From Cladorrhinum sp. PSN259 (Eukaryota > Ascomycota > Sordariomycetes > Sordariales > Podosporaceae), in assembly GCA_033725935.1 (NCBI GenBank), contig MU867066.1, positions 1 through 64,000 of the forward strand: a stretch of DNA of 64,000 bases, read 5' to 3'. Within the stretch, counting starts at the first letter, position 1. Each line of letters starts with the position of its first letter. Below are positions 21,281 through 31,937 of this stretch, piece by piece. Both the position numbers and the translations under genes were made by a program. The notes under the pieces are model-generated. The model had not been told where the DNA came from, ran no database searches, and worked only from the letters and a program-made list of their open reading frames with translations.

Positions 21281-24200
21281 ATGATGGACTGTCAGGAGGG
21301 CTCTCATCGTGAAGGTATCTGCCATAGTCACCGAAAAGACCCTTATTGCAGCGTCACTGGCATACCTGGTGCAGTGCCTAACCATGGACACAGACCGGAC
21401 TCAAAGGCATCGCAGGATCATCTCCTGTCGAAGCTGAGAATCATTAATCCGGCTGTAGATCCATCAACTCCCAACTTCGACTTCGACCTGTGGTCTCGTA
21501 CCATTGCCAGCTTGAGGGCCCAACTAGGTGTGACGGTGCCGCCACGTTCAGGTTTTGTCTTCCAGAGCTTGACCCTTCGAGGCAGCGGCTCGACCGTCGC
21601 GTATCAAGACACCCTCTGGACATGGTTTACATCACTGTTTGATTTAAGAAGAAGACTGCAGAAAAAGGGAAAAAAAACAATCCTCCATGGTCTTGATGGA
21701 GTCTTGCAAAAAGGGGAGCTCCTTTTGGTTCTTGGGCTTCCCGGAAGCGGCTGCACCACCTTCTTAAAGACGATTACCGGTCAGACGAATGGCTTAGACC
21801 TAGATCCGGAATCCGTCCTTGAGTACAGAGGTATGGGAAAAGGGATGAATCATGGCTGGCAACGAGTAGCTGACACAAACAAATTCACCTCACTCTAGGA
21901 ATCCCTCATCACGTTATGGCAAAGCGTTTCAAGGGGGAACTCGTCTACGCCCAGGAGGCTGACCAACATTTTCCGTACCTAACGGTTAAGCAAACGCTGG
22001 AGTTTGCAGCAGCTATGCGCACGCCACGAGCACGCCTTCCAGGGGTGACCCGCACCGATCGAGTCAACTACGTTGTAGAGGTCATGTTAGCTGTTTTTGG
22101 CCTCTCACAGACTCGGGACACCATTGTCGGGGACGACTATGTACGGGGAGTTTCAGGAGGCGAGAGAAAGAGAGTCTCGATTGCCGAAACGGCTCTCGCC
22201 GAAGTCGCAGTATCTGCATGGGATAACGCTACTCGTGGCCTTGATGCCGGGTCCGCCTTGAGCTTTGTTCACCGGTTACGCACGCTGTCGGATTGTAAGG
22301 CACTCACTGGCATGCTTCACAATGTTTGAAAAAGAAATACAGTTGCTAATATCGTCTGCTTTCTCGCACAGTTACCGGATCCTGCGCAGCCGCTGCGTTG
22401 TATCAATCTTCCCAAGCCATGTTTGACCAGTTCGACAAAGTCTTGGTGCTCTACCAGGGGCGCGAAATCTTCTTCGGTCCCGCTACATTGGCCTCGCAGT
22501 ACTTTGAACAGATGGGTTGGTGCCGGCGTCCAAGACAGACGACGGCAGACTTCTTGACTGCAGTCACTAATCCGTGGGAAAGAGAAGCCCGCCAGGTGCT
22601 CGAAGAACGCATACCCGAGACGCCCGAAGATTTCGAGCAGTACTGGCGGGAGTCACAAATCTATGCCGCTCTCCAAGCCGAAATACACCTTTATCGGCAG
22701 CAGACGACTTCAGGGGAGGGCACAGCGCAGAGAGCGCTCGACGAGGCCCGTGCAAAGGTGAAAGAGCGCTTCATGTTGTCTAGAGCACCGCAGGTGGTTT
22801 CATTTCCAAGGCAGACAGCAATATGTGCGCAAAGGGCATATCGCCAGCTCTTGAACGATAAGGCGTCGACGCTGACCGCCTTGGGCGGGGAAGTCATCAT
22901 TGCACTGGTCGTGGGATCAATATTCCACGGCAGCCCAGACACTACAGACGCCTTGTTTTCCCGTGGATCCGTTCTCTTCTTCTCCGTCTTGCTCAACGTC
23001 TTGGTGGCCATGACAGATATGCACAGCGTGTACGGGAGAGGTGAGGTGATCCAGAAGCAAGTATCTTGGGCCCTCTATCGACCATCTGCAGAAGCCCTCG
23101 CCAGCGTCTTGGTGGACTTACCTGTCAAGCTTTGCGTTGCGACCTGCTTCAACATCATTCTATACTTTTTTGCTGGGCTTGGCGCAACGGCTGATCAGTT
23201 CTTCACCTTCTTCCTCTTTGTATTTGTTACTACTCTCGCCATGTCAATGGTGTTTCGCACCATCGCCACCGCAACCAGAACTTTGGCACAAGCCATGGCC
23301 GCGGCAGGGTTCCTCATTCTTGCGCTCGTCACCTACACGGGTTTCATTCTTCCTGGCCCTTACATGCGCCCTTGGTTCAAATGGATATCGTATGTGAACC
23401 CGCTTGCTTACGCCTTTGAGGCTCTCCTCGTCAACGAAGCGCATGGGTCTATATACCCCTGCGCGGATCTGGTCCCTTCCTACCCCAACATGGAGGGCAA
23501 CACGTTCATCTGTCCCGTCGCTGGGGCGGCAGCCGGGCAGACGTACGTGAACGGGGACGCCTGGTTCGAGTTGGTGTACGGGTACAGCTACTCCCATCTG
23601 TGGCGTAACCTAGGGATTGTTCTCGGGTTTATGTTTTTCTTTCTGTTCACATATATGCTGGCCGCCGAACTCAATGCCCGGTCTTTTCCTGCCTTCAACG
23701 CCCTTGTGTTTCGACGTGGCCGCACTCCTGCTAGTATCGCGTTTAAGGGAAAGAAAAGAGCCAACGACGTCGAATCGTCCATGGCAATTAGCACCATCCC
23801 GGCACCCCCTCTTGTGGCAGCCATGAAGGTCAAAGCACCAGTATCAGCAAGCCAAGACGATATCTTCTCATGGCGGAATGTGTGCCTGGATATCAAAACC
23901 AAGGAAGGCTCGAGGCGGCTCTTGGACAATGTTTCCGGCTGGGTGCGGCCAGGCACTCTCACGGCCCTGATGGGCGTGTCTGGGGCGGGCAAAACTACAC
24001 TGTTGGACTCGCTGGCCCAGAGGATATCATCTGGAAGCGTGAAGGGTGAATTTCTCATGGGTGGGGTGCCTATCTCGGCGTCCTTCAACAGCGATGTCGC
24101 GTATGTACAGCAGCAGGACGTACACCTCGAGACATCCACGGTACGGGAGGCCCTGCGATTTTCAGCCATGCTCAGGCAGGACATAGGTGTGCCAAAGAGT

Positions 24201-25817
24201 GAGAAACTCACGTACGTTGAGGAAATAATTCTCCGACTTGGCATGCAGGATTTCGCCGAGGCCGTGGTCGGCGTGCACGGCAAGGGGCTCAACCTGGAAC
24301 AACGCAAGCGTCTGAGTATTGGAGTCGAGCTCGCCGCCAAACCCTCGGCCATTGTGTTTCTTGACGAGCCCACGTCTGGGCTCGACACCCAGTCGTCAGA
24401 GACTATCGTGACTCTGCTCCGGAAACTGGCCACCGACGGGTTAAGCATCCTCTGCACCATCCACCAGCCGAACGCTATGCTGTTCCAGAAGTTTGATCGA
24501 CTCCTCCTAATGGCGCGAGGTGGACAGACGACCTACTTCGGGGACATTGGGGGAAATGCGGAGACCGTTCTGGGGTATTTCAACCGGCGTGCGTCGAAGC
24601 GGTGCCCCGACGCCGAGAATCCGGCCGAGTACCTGCTAGATGTTATTGGAGCTAGAGACGCTACGGCCCCCGACTGGCCCTCGCTTTGGAGCGAATCTTC
24701 AGAGGCAAAGCGTGTCTCAGACGAGTTGGAACGCATTAGAAATGTTAGCCGGGCGCGCAAACAACAGAGCGGCGGCGATGGAGCCCGAGCCAGCCGCCGC
24801 GGTGCTTACACGGTACCTATGCTTGCGCAGTTCCCGTTTGTTTTTCTTCGTGTCTTCCAGCAATATTGGAGATCGCCCGGCTACATCCTCAGCAAATTCG
24901 TCCTTGGGATTACTTGCTCGTTATTCATCGGCTTCTCGTTCTTTCAGAGCGGCCTGTCGATCCTCGATGTCGAAAACGCCATTTTCTCTGTCCTTATGGT
25001 TTGCGCGACATTCAACACTCTCGCTCAGCAAGTCATGCCAAATTTCATCATTCAGCGAGCACTATACGAAGTCCGTGAGCGACATTCCAACATGTATTCA
25101 TGGGCAGTGTTGATCCTAGCCAACATCCTGACCGAGATGACATACCAAGTCGTTCTGGGCGTGGTCAGCTTCGCCATCTACAACTACACGGTATTTGGCA
25201 TCCGTTCGCCGGCGGATCAGGGCCTTATTTTGCTGTTTTTTGTTCAATTTTACATTCTCGCTTCCACATTCGCCCAAATGGTTGTCGTTGCCCTCCCCAA
25301 CGCCACGACAGCTGGCCGCGTCACGACTATTTTATTCGCCATGATGGTGTTGTTTGCCGGCGTGTTTCAGCCTCCGGCAGCTCTCCCAGACTTTTGGATT
25401 TTCTTGTACCGGGTCTCCCCAATAACATATATTGTAGGTGGGATCTCAGTGTCTGGCTTGGCCGAAAAACCCGTGGTCTGCTCGCCGGAGGAAGTCGCCG
25501 TTTTCCAGCCACGGTCTGGCGATAGCTGTGGTTCATATCTCGAGCTGTATCTTGGAAACGGTGGGACAGGAAAACTGTTGAACCCGAATGCTACCGCGAA
25601 CTGCTCGTACTGTCCTCTCCAATCAACCACTCAGGCACTAGGTCGGTTCGGCATGTACTATAGTGAGCGGTGGTTCGACTGGGCAATCGGGCTTGTCTAC
25701 ATCGGGTTCAACATGATTTGCGTGTTTTTGTTATACTATCTCTTTCGAATAAGAATATGGGGCAGGTGGATACGCAAATTTCTGCAGATGGTAAGGGAGA
25801 ATGATGCCAGGGAATAA
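21281..25817 (+). CDS. PDR/CDR-type ABC transporter
   Basis: Three exons, 21281-21830, 21899-22294 and 22372-25817, give 1,463 residues, normal for full-size fungal ABCG transporters (NBD-TMD repeated twice). Introns have GTATGG/CTCTAG and GTAAGG/GCACAG ends, the second with a TGCTAAT branch. The first nucleotide-binding domain has the fungal degenerate Walker A GLPGSGCTT (Cys for Lys), signature VSGGERKRVS and a Walker B-like WDNATRGLD. The second has canonical GVSGAGKTT and VFLDEPTSGLD but a degenerate signature (LNLEQRKRLS). This asymmetry is the PDR hallmark. It is a plasma-membrane drug or lipid exporter. The start at 21281 is the first ATG in frame; 21284 is equally possible. It lies 11 kb from the PKS cluster, so a role there is unproven. 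Confidence 0.93.
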
Positions 25818-26163
25818 GTGGTTGCAAACAGGGTTGCTGCTCATTTTGTATATCTCGTTACAGGCTGGGAAAAGGTGCTATGCGCAGTTGTCTGGGCTAC
25901 TCAAAGGAATCAAGATGGATCATATGAACATGGAGCTAAAAATATTCAACAATCTACCTTTTTTTTCTTTTTTTTTTTTTTTTTTTGGTTGGTGTTATTG
26001 TTAGGTAAGGGGTGGGAGGGGGAGAATAAATTTAAAGAATATAGAAAAAGTTGCAAGGACCCCTAATAATCCCATCTGAGTCATATGAAGTCAAATCGAA
26101 GCACAATTTTCCGTCACAACCGACCACCTGTCTCCTCACACATGTCCATGCTGCAAACTTCAG
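25818..26163. other. Intergenic with a poly(T) tract
   Basis: A run of T residues around 25960-25987 lies downstream of the ABC transporter. No gene seen. Confidence 0.5.
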
Positions 26164-26854
26164 CTAACAGTTCTCCTTGCTCGTTTTCGTCGTGGGATGA
26201 CCGTCGGCCAGGGCCGTGGCGTAGTACTTCTTTTCTTCTCGGTACTTCATGATAACGTAAAAGCCCTACCATAGGTCAGACTCGATCGGCCAGAGCAGCT
26301 TAATCAGACAAATGGGACTTTTCTTACCAAGCCTGAGCTGATCAGAAAACCGATGGATAAAATGAAGGTGAAAGCAAGCGTTGCTTTCCAGGAGGCGCAG
26401 CCAGACCAGCCAATGTCAGAAGGGCCGGTAACGACAACCGGAGTCCTCCAGAATCCACCCCAGTAGAAGCCCCAGTAGCTCCAGTACCAGTGGGAGTCAC
26501 AAGTGTTGATGCCAGTGATCTTTAAGATGTGTTAGCACATTTTAACTTGTAGATTTCAACAGGGGAGGGGTTGGAAACCGTTTCTAGGAGGCAGAATGCT
26601 ACCAAGAACAAAACAAAGAATATGAAGTCGAGGGGGAATGCCATGAAAGAATAAGTAAACGGGGGCATCAAGATTATAGAAAGAGCGAGGGCGATGGAAG
26701 CGATGACGGTGGTATAAATGATGCGAGGGTCGGCGTATACATCCGCGTCGTCAACGATGGCGAGGAATCGACCAAGCAACGCAACAATAACGACAGCACA
26801 CGCCAACTCTCCAAGGCGGAGAATCACCGACAATACTTTAGAAACGGACCCCAT
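26164..26854 (-). CDS. Four-helix membrane protein, MARVEL-like (paralogue A)
   Basis: Exons on the minus strand 26854-26579 (276 nt), 26519-26328 and 26265-26164 give 189 residues. Four hydrophobic segments are visible: VILRLGELACAVVIVALLGRFL; IIYTTVIASIALALSIILM; FPLDFIFFVLFLVAFCLL; and TLAFTFILSIGFLISSGL. A cysteine-containing loop (TGINTCDSHWYWSYWGFYWGG) precedes the fourth. This layout matches the fungal MARVEL-type integral membrane proteins of unknown role. Intron 1 has an unusual GTTTCC donor, chosen because it gives a junction identical in place to paralogue B; intron 2 is GTAAGA. The longer upstream open frame is not conserved in B, so the ATG at 26854 was preferred. Confidence 0.75.
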
Positions 26855-27137
26855 AGTGGTCAAGAATAAAGAATTGAGACTTTGATCAAAGTGGCAAATA
26901 TTGTCCAATTTTGTTTTCGGAATTTGTTTGCGCAAATGCTGGGGAAATCCAGACTCGAGCGGACAAGATAGTACTAACTTATCACAACACGATGAGACAA
27001 AATGCGGCTCCATGCACGCCACTCCAAAAGCCAGGCCTAGAACTTTCAGTCCCTTTCCATCCTTTGCATCTCCTCATGATCAACTATGATCTCACAAAGA
27101 CGGCTCTGCATGGTCAGGGAACTACCGGCATCCTGCA

Positions 27138-27613
27138 TCAAATGACGGGTTGCGATCCTGTTAGCCCACCGTTACATTAACAGACCGATGTGCGTGCAGA
27201 ATTAAGTAACACTTACCGAGCACGAATACAACAACGGCGCGGGGTCCTTCACCCCCCTCCACTTCGATCTTGTACCCCTCACGAGTACTCTGCGCTTTGT
27301 ATGCGTTGGGGCCAAAATAACGGTTCTTCCAAGCGAAGCGAACCCTGTCATGAGGTGGGTGACCCGCAATGCGGAAGGTTGCGGAACCCTCGATTCCCTG
27401 GGCAACGCCCGTCGACCTGCAGCGCCAGAGGACGCTCTCGCCAGGCCTGATTGCTTGGGGCACGACCGACTCCGGGGTCCTTTCTTCCCACTGCCCTCGC
27501 CAGAGTTCCACAGTGCCGGTATCGAGCTCAAGCAGCTCAGGACTCTGGTTGACTATAATGACTGTGACTCCTCGCCCAGTCAGGGTTTGAGTGAGAGACT
27601 CTGTGTAAACCAC
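27138..27613 (-). CDS. Small soluble protein of unknown function
   Basis: Exons 27613-27217 and 27157-27138 (intron GTAAGT to AACAG, with a GTTAAT branch-like site) give 138 residues. The protein is beta-rich, without signal peptide or membrane helix: GVTVIIVNQSPELLEL, then LWRGQWEER, then PGESVLWRCRSTG and QGIEGSATFRI, FAWKNRYFGPNAY and a hydrophobic C-terminal strand. The repeated 'Gly-Trp, charged loop, EGS-x-x-x-x-I' layout recalls small beta-sandwich fungal proteins such as the aegerolysin fold, but key family residues cannot be matched with confidence. I leave the function open. It sits between the two MARVEL-like paralogues. Confidence 0.6.
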
Positions 27614-28437
27614 GGCATTAGCAAACGAAGCGCCTCGTCAGATTCAAATGCACTGGTATCTCACCGGGAATCATTTCGGTTTGTCGTTTTTACGGCGGTC
27701 TTGTTGATGTGCCGATGGCGGACTAAATTTGTGCACTTGTTGTTGTAGTTCCAAGACGATCAATGGTCCCTCTCACTAGCTTCTATATGTAGTCAACCAC
27801 TGACTGTTGGAACGATGCAGCTGGGTATTATGATAGATGGCCGCACAAGCCGAAATTCTCTTGAGGTTACCATCATGTTCGAGTCAGACTGATGTGGTAC
27901 TTGAGCCGAGGTACCATGAATGGATCATGTGGTAGCTTTTCGTGAAAATGAGGTGACTGGCGAAAAGGTCTAGATTCTTGGTGCCAACTCTCGTTTCCAG
28001 TTATTGGCTCCAGCCTTGCCAGACGTCCGTCGAAAGACGGCAGAACCTGAACCACAGATCCACAGCTATTCCTACGATGAATCATGACTTCTAAGGCAGT
28101 ATCGGTCAAGATCGCCAGCCAGTGGTATGCAAGGCATCGGAGTGTGATGGATGGTCTAGGCTTACAACAAGGATAAACCTTGGCCGTCCAACTGCGCATA
28201 AATTATCCCTCCATTCATGCCATTGACTCGGCGAAACCGATCAATCCAGACCCGGCATAAGATCTCTGCAGACCGCATGATGAGTCCACACCCTTATCAA
28301 TCCTAGATCCGCCTTGAATTCTCTTTGTATACCAGCGGAGAGCGAACCGATATAACAATCCTTGAGAAGGCCGCAACCGAGGTCTCCGCCCCCCGTACTC
28401 GAACAGAAGCCAGACATACATCCAGGAAAAATCCACC
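27614..28437. other. Intergenic, upstream of MARVEL-like paralogue B
   Basis: Only short overlapping frames. No supported gene; probable promoters for the flanking divergent genes. Confidence 0.45.
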
Positions 28438-29247
28438 ATGGGTTCAGCACACAAGGTTATCTCTGCGAGTCTTCGCGTCTTTGAGTTTGGCTGTTGTGCC
28501 ATCATCCTTGGTATCCTCGCGCGGTTCTTTTATCTTATCGACCACGTTGACGGCCCTACAGACGCTCGCTTGGTATACACGATATCTATGGCTGCCATCA
28601 GCGTGTTGCTGACCATCATCCTGTTTCCACCCATAAAATACTCGTTCTACTGTTTCCCACTTGACTTTGCGCTCTTTGTTTGCTGGATCGTCGTCTTTGC
28701 TTTGCTTCAAGATGTAAGTGCAACACCAGACTAGCCGCCGAGCTGAGATGGTATCTGTGATGGCTTAACAGCGTTGTAGCTCACCGGAACAAACACTTGC
28801 ACCTCGGGCTGGTTTGAGAGCTACTGGACTGTCTACTGGAGCTCCGACACGGGCAAGACAACGGTTGTTAGTCGAAGCGCCTGCTCGCGATGGAGGGTTG
28901 TACTTGCTTTCAGCTTCACGGTTGCGTTTGCGTGGCTGCTAAGCGGCTTTTTAGTTGGGAACCCCACACGATATCTGTGATGCCTCGGTTTACTGATTTC
29001 ATTTTCAAGGGCGTGTATACTTGCTCAGAATATTATAACTTGGAAGCGCGAATCGTCCGGATGGGGAGGTATGTACCGCTGGCGGTCTTTCTGTGTATCG
29101 GATTGAATTGCTGACCATCTCATCAGGCGATTAGCGTGGTGGAAGAAGCCCAAACAACAAGATCTGGCAAAAAGTGCACCAGATTCCAAGGAGCAGCAGT
29201 CATTGCCAAATGTTGGACCACAACCAGCCCAAGTTTCTGAAGTCTAA
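28438..29247 (+). CDS. Four-helix membrane protein, MARVEL-like (paralogue B)
   Basis: Exons 28438-28713 (276 nt), 28780-28953, 29010-29068 and 29127-29247 give 209 residues. The first 92 residues align along their length with paralogue A (common text includes MGS at the start, a conserved LR-E-CA pattern, then PPIKYSFYCFPLDF), and exon 1 has the same length. Helices: FGCCAIILGILARFF, TISMAAISVLLTIILF, FALFVCWIVVFALL and VVLAFSFTVAFAWLLSGFL. The extracellular loop keeps a Cys (TGTNTCTSGW). The C-tail is hydrophilic and basic. Intron 2 needs a GTTGGG donor, weaker than the others (GTAAGT, GTATGT). It was probably made by inverted duplication with A. Confidence 0.75.
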
Positions 29248-29709
29248 GCCAATAGCCGGGTCTTGCAGTGACGCACTCAGATTGCATTACTCACACAGCG
29301 CCACGGCAGCTCAAGGTGTTTACCCATCACATATGTTGGCAATGTAGTTACAATGTGCTCGAGCTTCGAAGATTGGATATACTATAACCTGTTTTTTTTG
29401 TTTTGTTTTTTTTTTGGGGGGGGGGTGTTCTTTTGGTTCATTCTTTATATAAATGCTCCTACAAAACTGATTTCTACACACTTGCGTGGTAGCCCGTACC
29501 GTCCATCACCTATTTACATATCCACTGAACCCCTAATGTTGCAGCACGTGATTCACATGTAAGCATCAACATGGCCTTCACAAGCACGCAAGGACACTTT
29601 GGGATTAAGTAAAATTCCATACTTGTGAGTGCTCTGCCGCGTGGAACAAGCAGACCAACCTGCTGATCCATTACTTTTACACGAAAACCAGGTGAATCCA
29701 TATGTCCAT
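29248..29709. other. Intergenic with T/G homopolymer runs
   Basis: Around 29390-29430 there is a T-rich stretch followed by a run of about ten G. No gene seen. Confidence 0.5.
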
Positions 29710-30360
29710 TCAACCTTCAACCGGCGATGAGGCTGCAATCGCGTCCCTCACAGCCCCTTCGACCATGGAAACTGCAATGTGCCGAAGAGCATGTTCTTTT
29801 GGATTCCGGTCAAACACAGCGCAAATGGCAGTCGTAGCAGCGGCCGCCCCAACAACTTTCAGGCCCTTTTTCCCCACCCACGACCCCTCTGAATTGCGCA
29901 AACGGAATGCCACCATTGCAGCTGTGCTAAGGGCGTTTTCCGCTAGGCGTCCGTGAAGACGGTTGCGCTCTTCTGCACCGCGAGAGCGGGTGCGATAGCA
30001 TTGTCGTCGATAACTTGAATTCCCCGATGGCTCAGCGCTGTGCGAATCCCGAGTATGAAGGTGCCTATTCGGCTCGTGTTCAATCTCGGAACGACCACGC
30101 ACACTGGACTTGGAGTTTCGTGTCGGGGACCAAGCACTTCGCGAACGCTGATGATGATGATGTTGTGGAACTGCTAGTAGCTCGTTGTGTCGAGTTCGAG
30201 ACCAACTACGTACGCTTGAATCAGAGGTGTCGTCCTCCTTATCTGACGTTTCCAAGTTGGCTCGGTGATGTCGACTTCGTTCTCTTCTGGACCGGTGACG
30301 GCCAGTGCGGCGGTCGGGGTGAAGACGACCCCGGTCATCCTCGTCGCTGATATGCGGCAT
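29710..30360 (-). CDS. Basic Arg/Ser/His-rich protein with C-terminal glycine/alanine zipper-like segment
   Basis: Minus-strand single-exon frame from ATG at 30360, 216 residues. The first two thirds are highly charged and low complexity (Arg-Asp, Arg-Ser, His repeats), so disordered. The C-terminal third has an Ala/Gly-rich hydrophobic stretch (GLKVVGAAAATTAICAVF) and a short conserved-looking end (RHIAVSMVEGAVRDAI). This layout recalls fungal proteins of the DUF3824 type and other Gly-zipper proteins, but I cannot confirm the family. Upstream non-ATG codons extend the frame slightly. Confidence is limited because Arg-rich frames can arise by chance. Confidence 0.5.
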   Translation of the reverse strand: MPHISDEDDRGRLHPDRRTGRHRSRRERSRHHRANLETSDKEDDTSDSSVRSWSRTRHNELLAVPQHHHHQRSRSAWSPTRNSKSSVRGRSEIEHEPNRHLHTRDSHSAEPSGNSSYRRQCYRTRSRGAEERNRLHGRLAENALSTAAMVAFRLRNSEGSWVGKKGLKVVGAAAATTAICAVFDRNPKEHALRHIAVSMVEGAVRDAIAASSPVEG

Positions 30361-31937
30361 GACACTCAACAGCAACACACAAACTGTTTGCTGGAAGGGA
30401 TGAAAATCACAGCAGACTTCGTAGATAAGACTACCTGCTCTCGTGTGATGAAGTTCTTGGAAAATGCTTGCATGATGCTATTTTCGCAAACTCCACGGAG
30501 CACGCTACCTGTTTATTCTTCTTTATGAACCTAACAATTATCCTGAACGCCAGCTGCCATCGCACACTCCAGGTTTCTTAGGTCCTGCTGTCTTTGCTTC
30601 TTTCCCTGCTGTCCATCTAAATAGTCTTGGCCTAATTGGGTGCCAGTCTTCCAGTTCCCGTTGATTGCAAGAACATTCTTGACCAAAATTGACGCTGTGT
30701 TGGTCGAACCACTTAATCTCAGTCATCTAGATCATCAGATCTGTTGCATGCAGAGCGTTGGATCCCCTGTCTACAGTCATCTAGATCATCTGATATTACA
30801 TGCAGAGAGTTGAATCCCTTAATCACAACCATCTAAATCCTCTGATGTTTTACCTGCAGAGCGTCGGATCCCTTATCTACAGTCATCTAGATCATCCGAT
30901 ATTACATGCAGACAGTGGCATCCAAAGAGGGGTAGAGTTCTATGACGTGAATTTGAGTCAATCGTGACGCCAACTCGAGATAGCATTCTTGCAGGAAGAT
31001 AGTGGCATGGCTCTACGCCTCCAGCACCCTTACACGTGATAATGCCGTTCAGATAAACAGCGGTTGTTTACCGGTAAACGTACAGTACAACCTACTGGCC
31101 TTATACTCGCTACTATACATTTTCCGCTAACTGAAATGATCCCTGTTTGTGTGGAATGGGTTAACGCTGTAATGACGCTGGATTGTTTATACGCCGCGAA
31201 TTTGAGGCAATCGTTAGGCACCTTAAGGTAGCATTACATTCATGCAGGAAGAGATTGAGTGTGATTGTGGGCCCGCTTAGTTAGAAGTCAAGTGTGGGTG
31301 CAGAGACTGCAACAATCCGATTGGTGCCAGGTAATGTAAGATTGCATGTGATTAGTACCTTATGATTCGAAATCTGGTCCAGGTTGTTTGATATTGTTGC
31401 ATTGACTTAGTGGCGGGGCTGCAGGTTACACAAGAAGTTTTTCGACCTCGAATTCTTAGTTTGTGGATGCTACGTCCTGGGAATGGTTGCTCCGGTCATC
31501 TGCATACGACACTGCAACTACGCAAGGGAAAGACGGGCCTAGTATTTTAGTTATGTGCCTTTCTTCTACGAACCAAGTTCAACAAACCATTATCTAATAA
31601 CCGCAGATGACGATCATGCTTATTGCCAGCACACGACTGAATATTCTCACGCCCCTCCCCCTTTGATGAGATACGTAAGAGTTGCATCAAGAAGGGTCAT
31701 ATCTGAATACCCACGAAAACGTTCGATTTTGCGTAGCTTTGTGAGGTGGTACCACATACCCCGTCTCCCGAGAATCGATTGATCAATGTTGACCCGCACC
31801 TGTTCAGGCTTAACGTCTTGTTGCCCTCATCTGCTTTCACCACTCGCACAGTATTTGCGGCCTCAGACTTATCTTGCCATGTGCAGGTAGCTGTAAGGGA
31901 GAGCCTCTAGATCACTGGACCCACTATAGCTCACAAA
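30361..31937. other. Intergenic region with tandem and dispersed direct repeats
   Basis: Contains the minisatellite at 30721-30923 and a diverged direct repeat of about 60 bp (30947-31005 against 31197-31258, sharing GAATTTGAG-CAATCGT and TGCAGGAAGA). No gene seen. Confidence 0.5.
30721..30923. repeat. Minisatellite, four copies of a ~54-bp unit
   Basis: Units start at 30721, 30775, 30827 and 30881 with lengths of 54, 52, 54 and about 43 bp (the last incomplete). Each begins A-TCATCTAGATCATC or a close variant, then ATGCAGAG-GTTG and GATCCC. Copies differ by several substitutions and short indels, so the array is not very recent. Confidence 0.85.

Noticed and set aside
21899..21915. Intron 1 of the ABC transporter starting at the later GTAGCT
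   Set aside because: It would be only 33 bp and would keep residues absent from the family; the GTATGG donor at 21831 restores the conserved junction.
23588..24460. 290-residue minus-strand open frame inside the ABC transporter
   Set aside because: It is the exact antisense of the second nucleotide-binding domain, where codon bias leaves the opposite strand open. It shows no family motif of its own.
26579..27022. Longer N-terminus for MARVEL-like paralogue A
   Set aside because: The 56 extra residues are hydrophilic and absent from paralogue B, whose ATG aligns with 26854.
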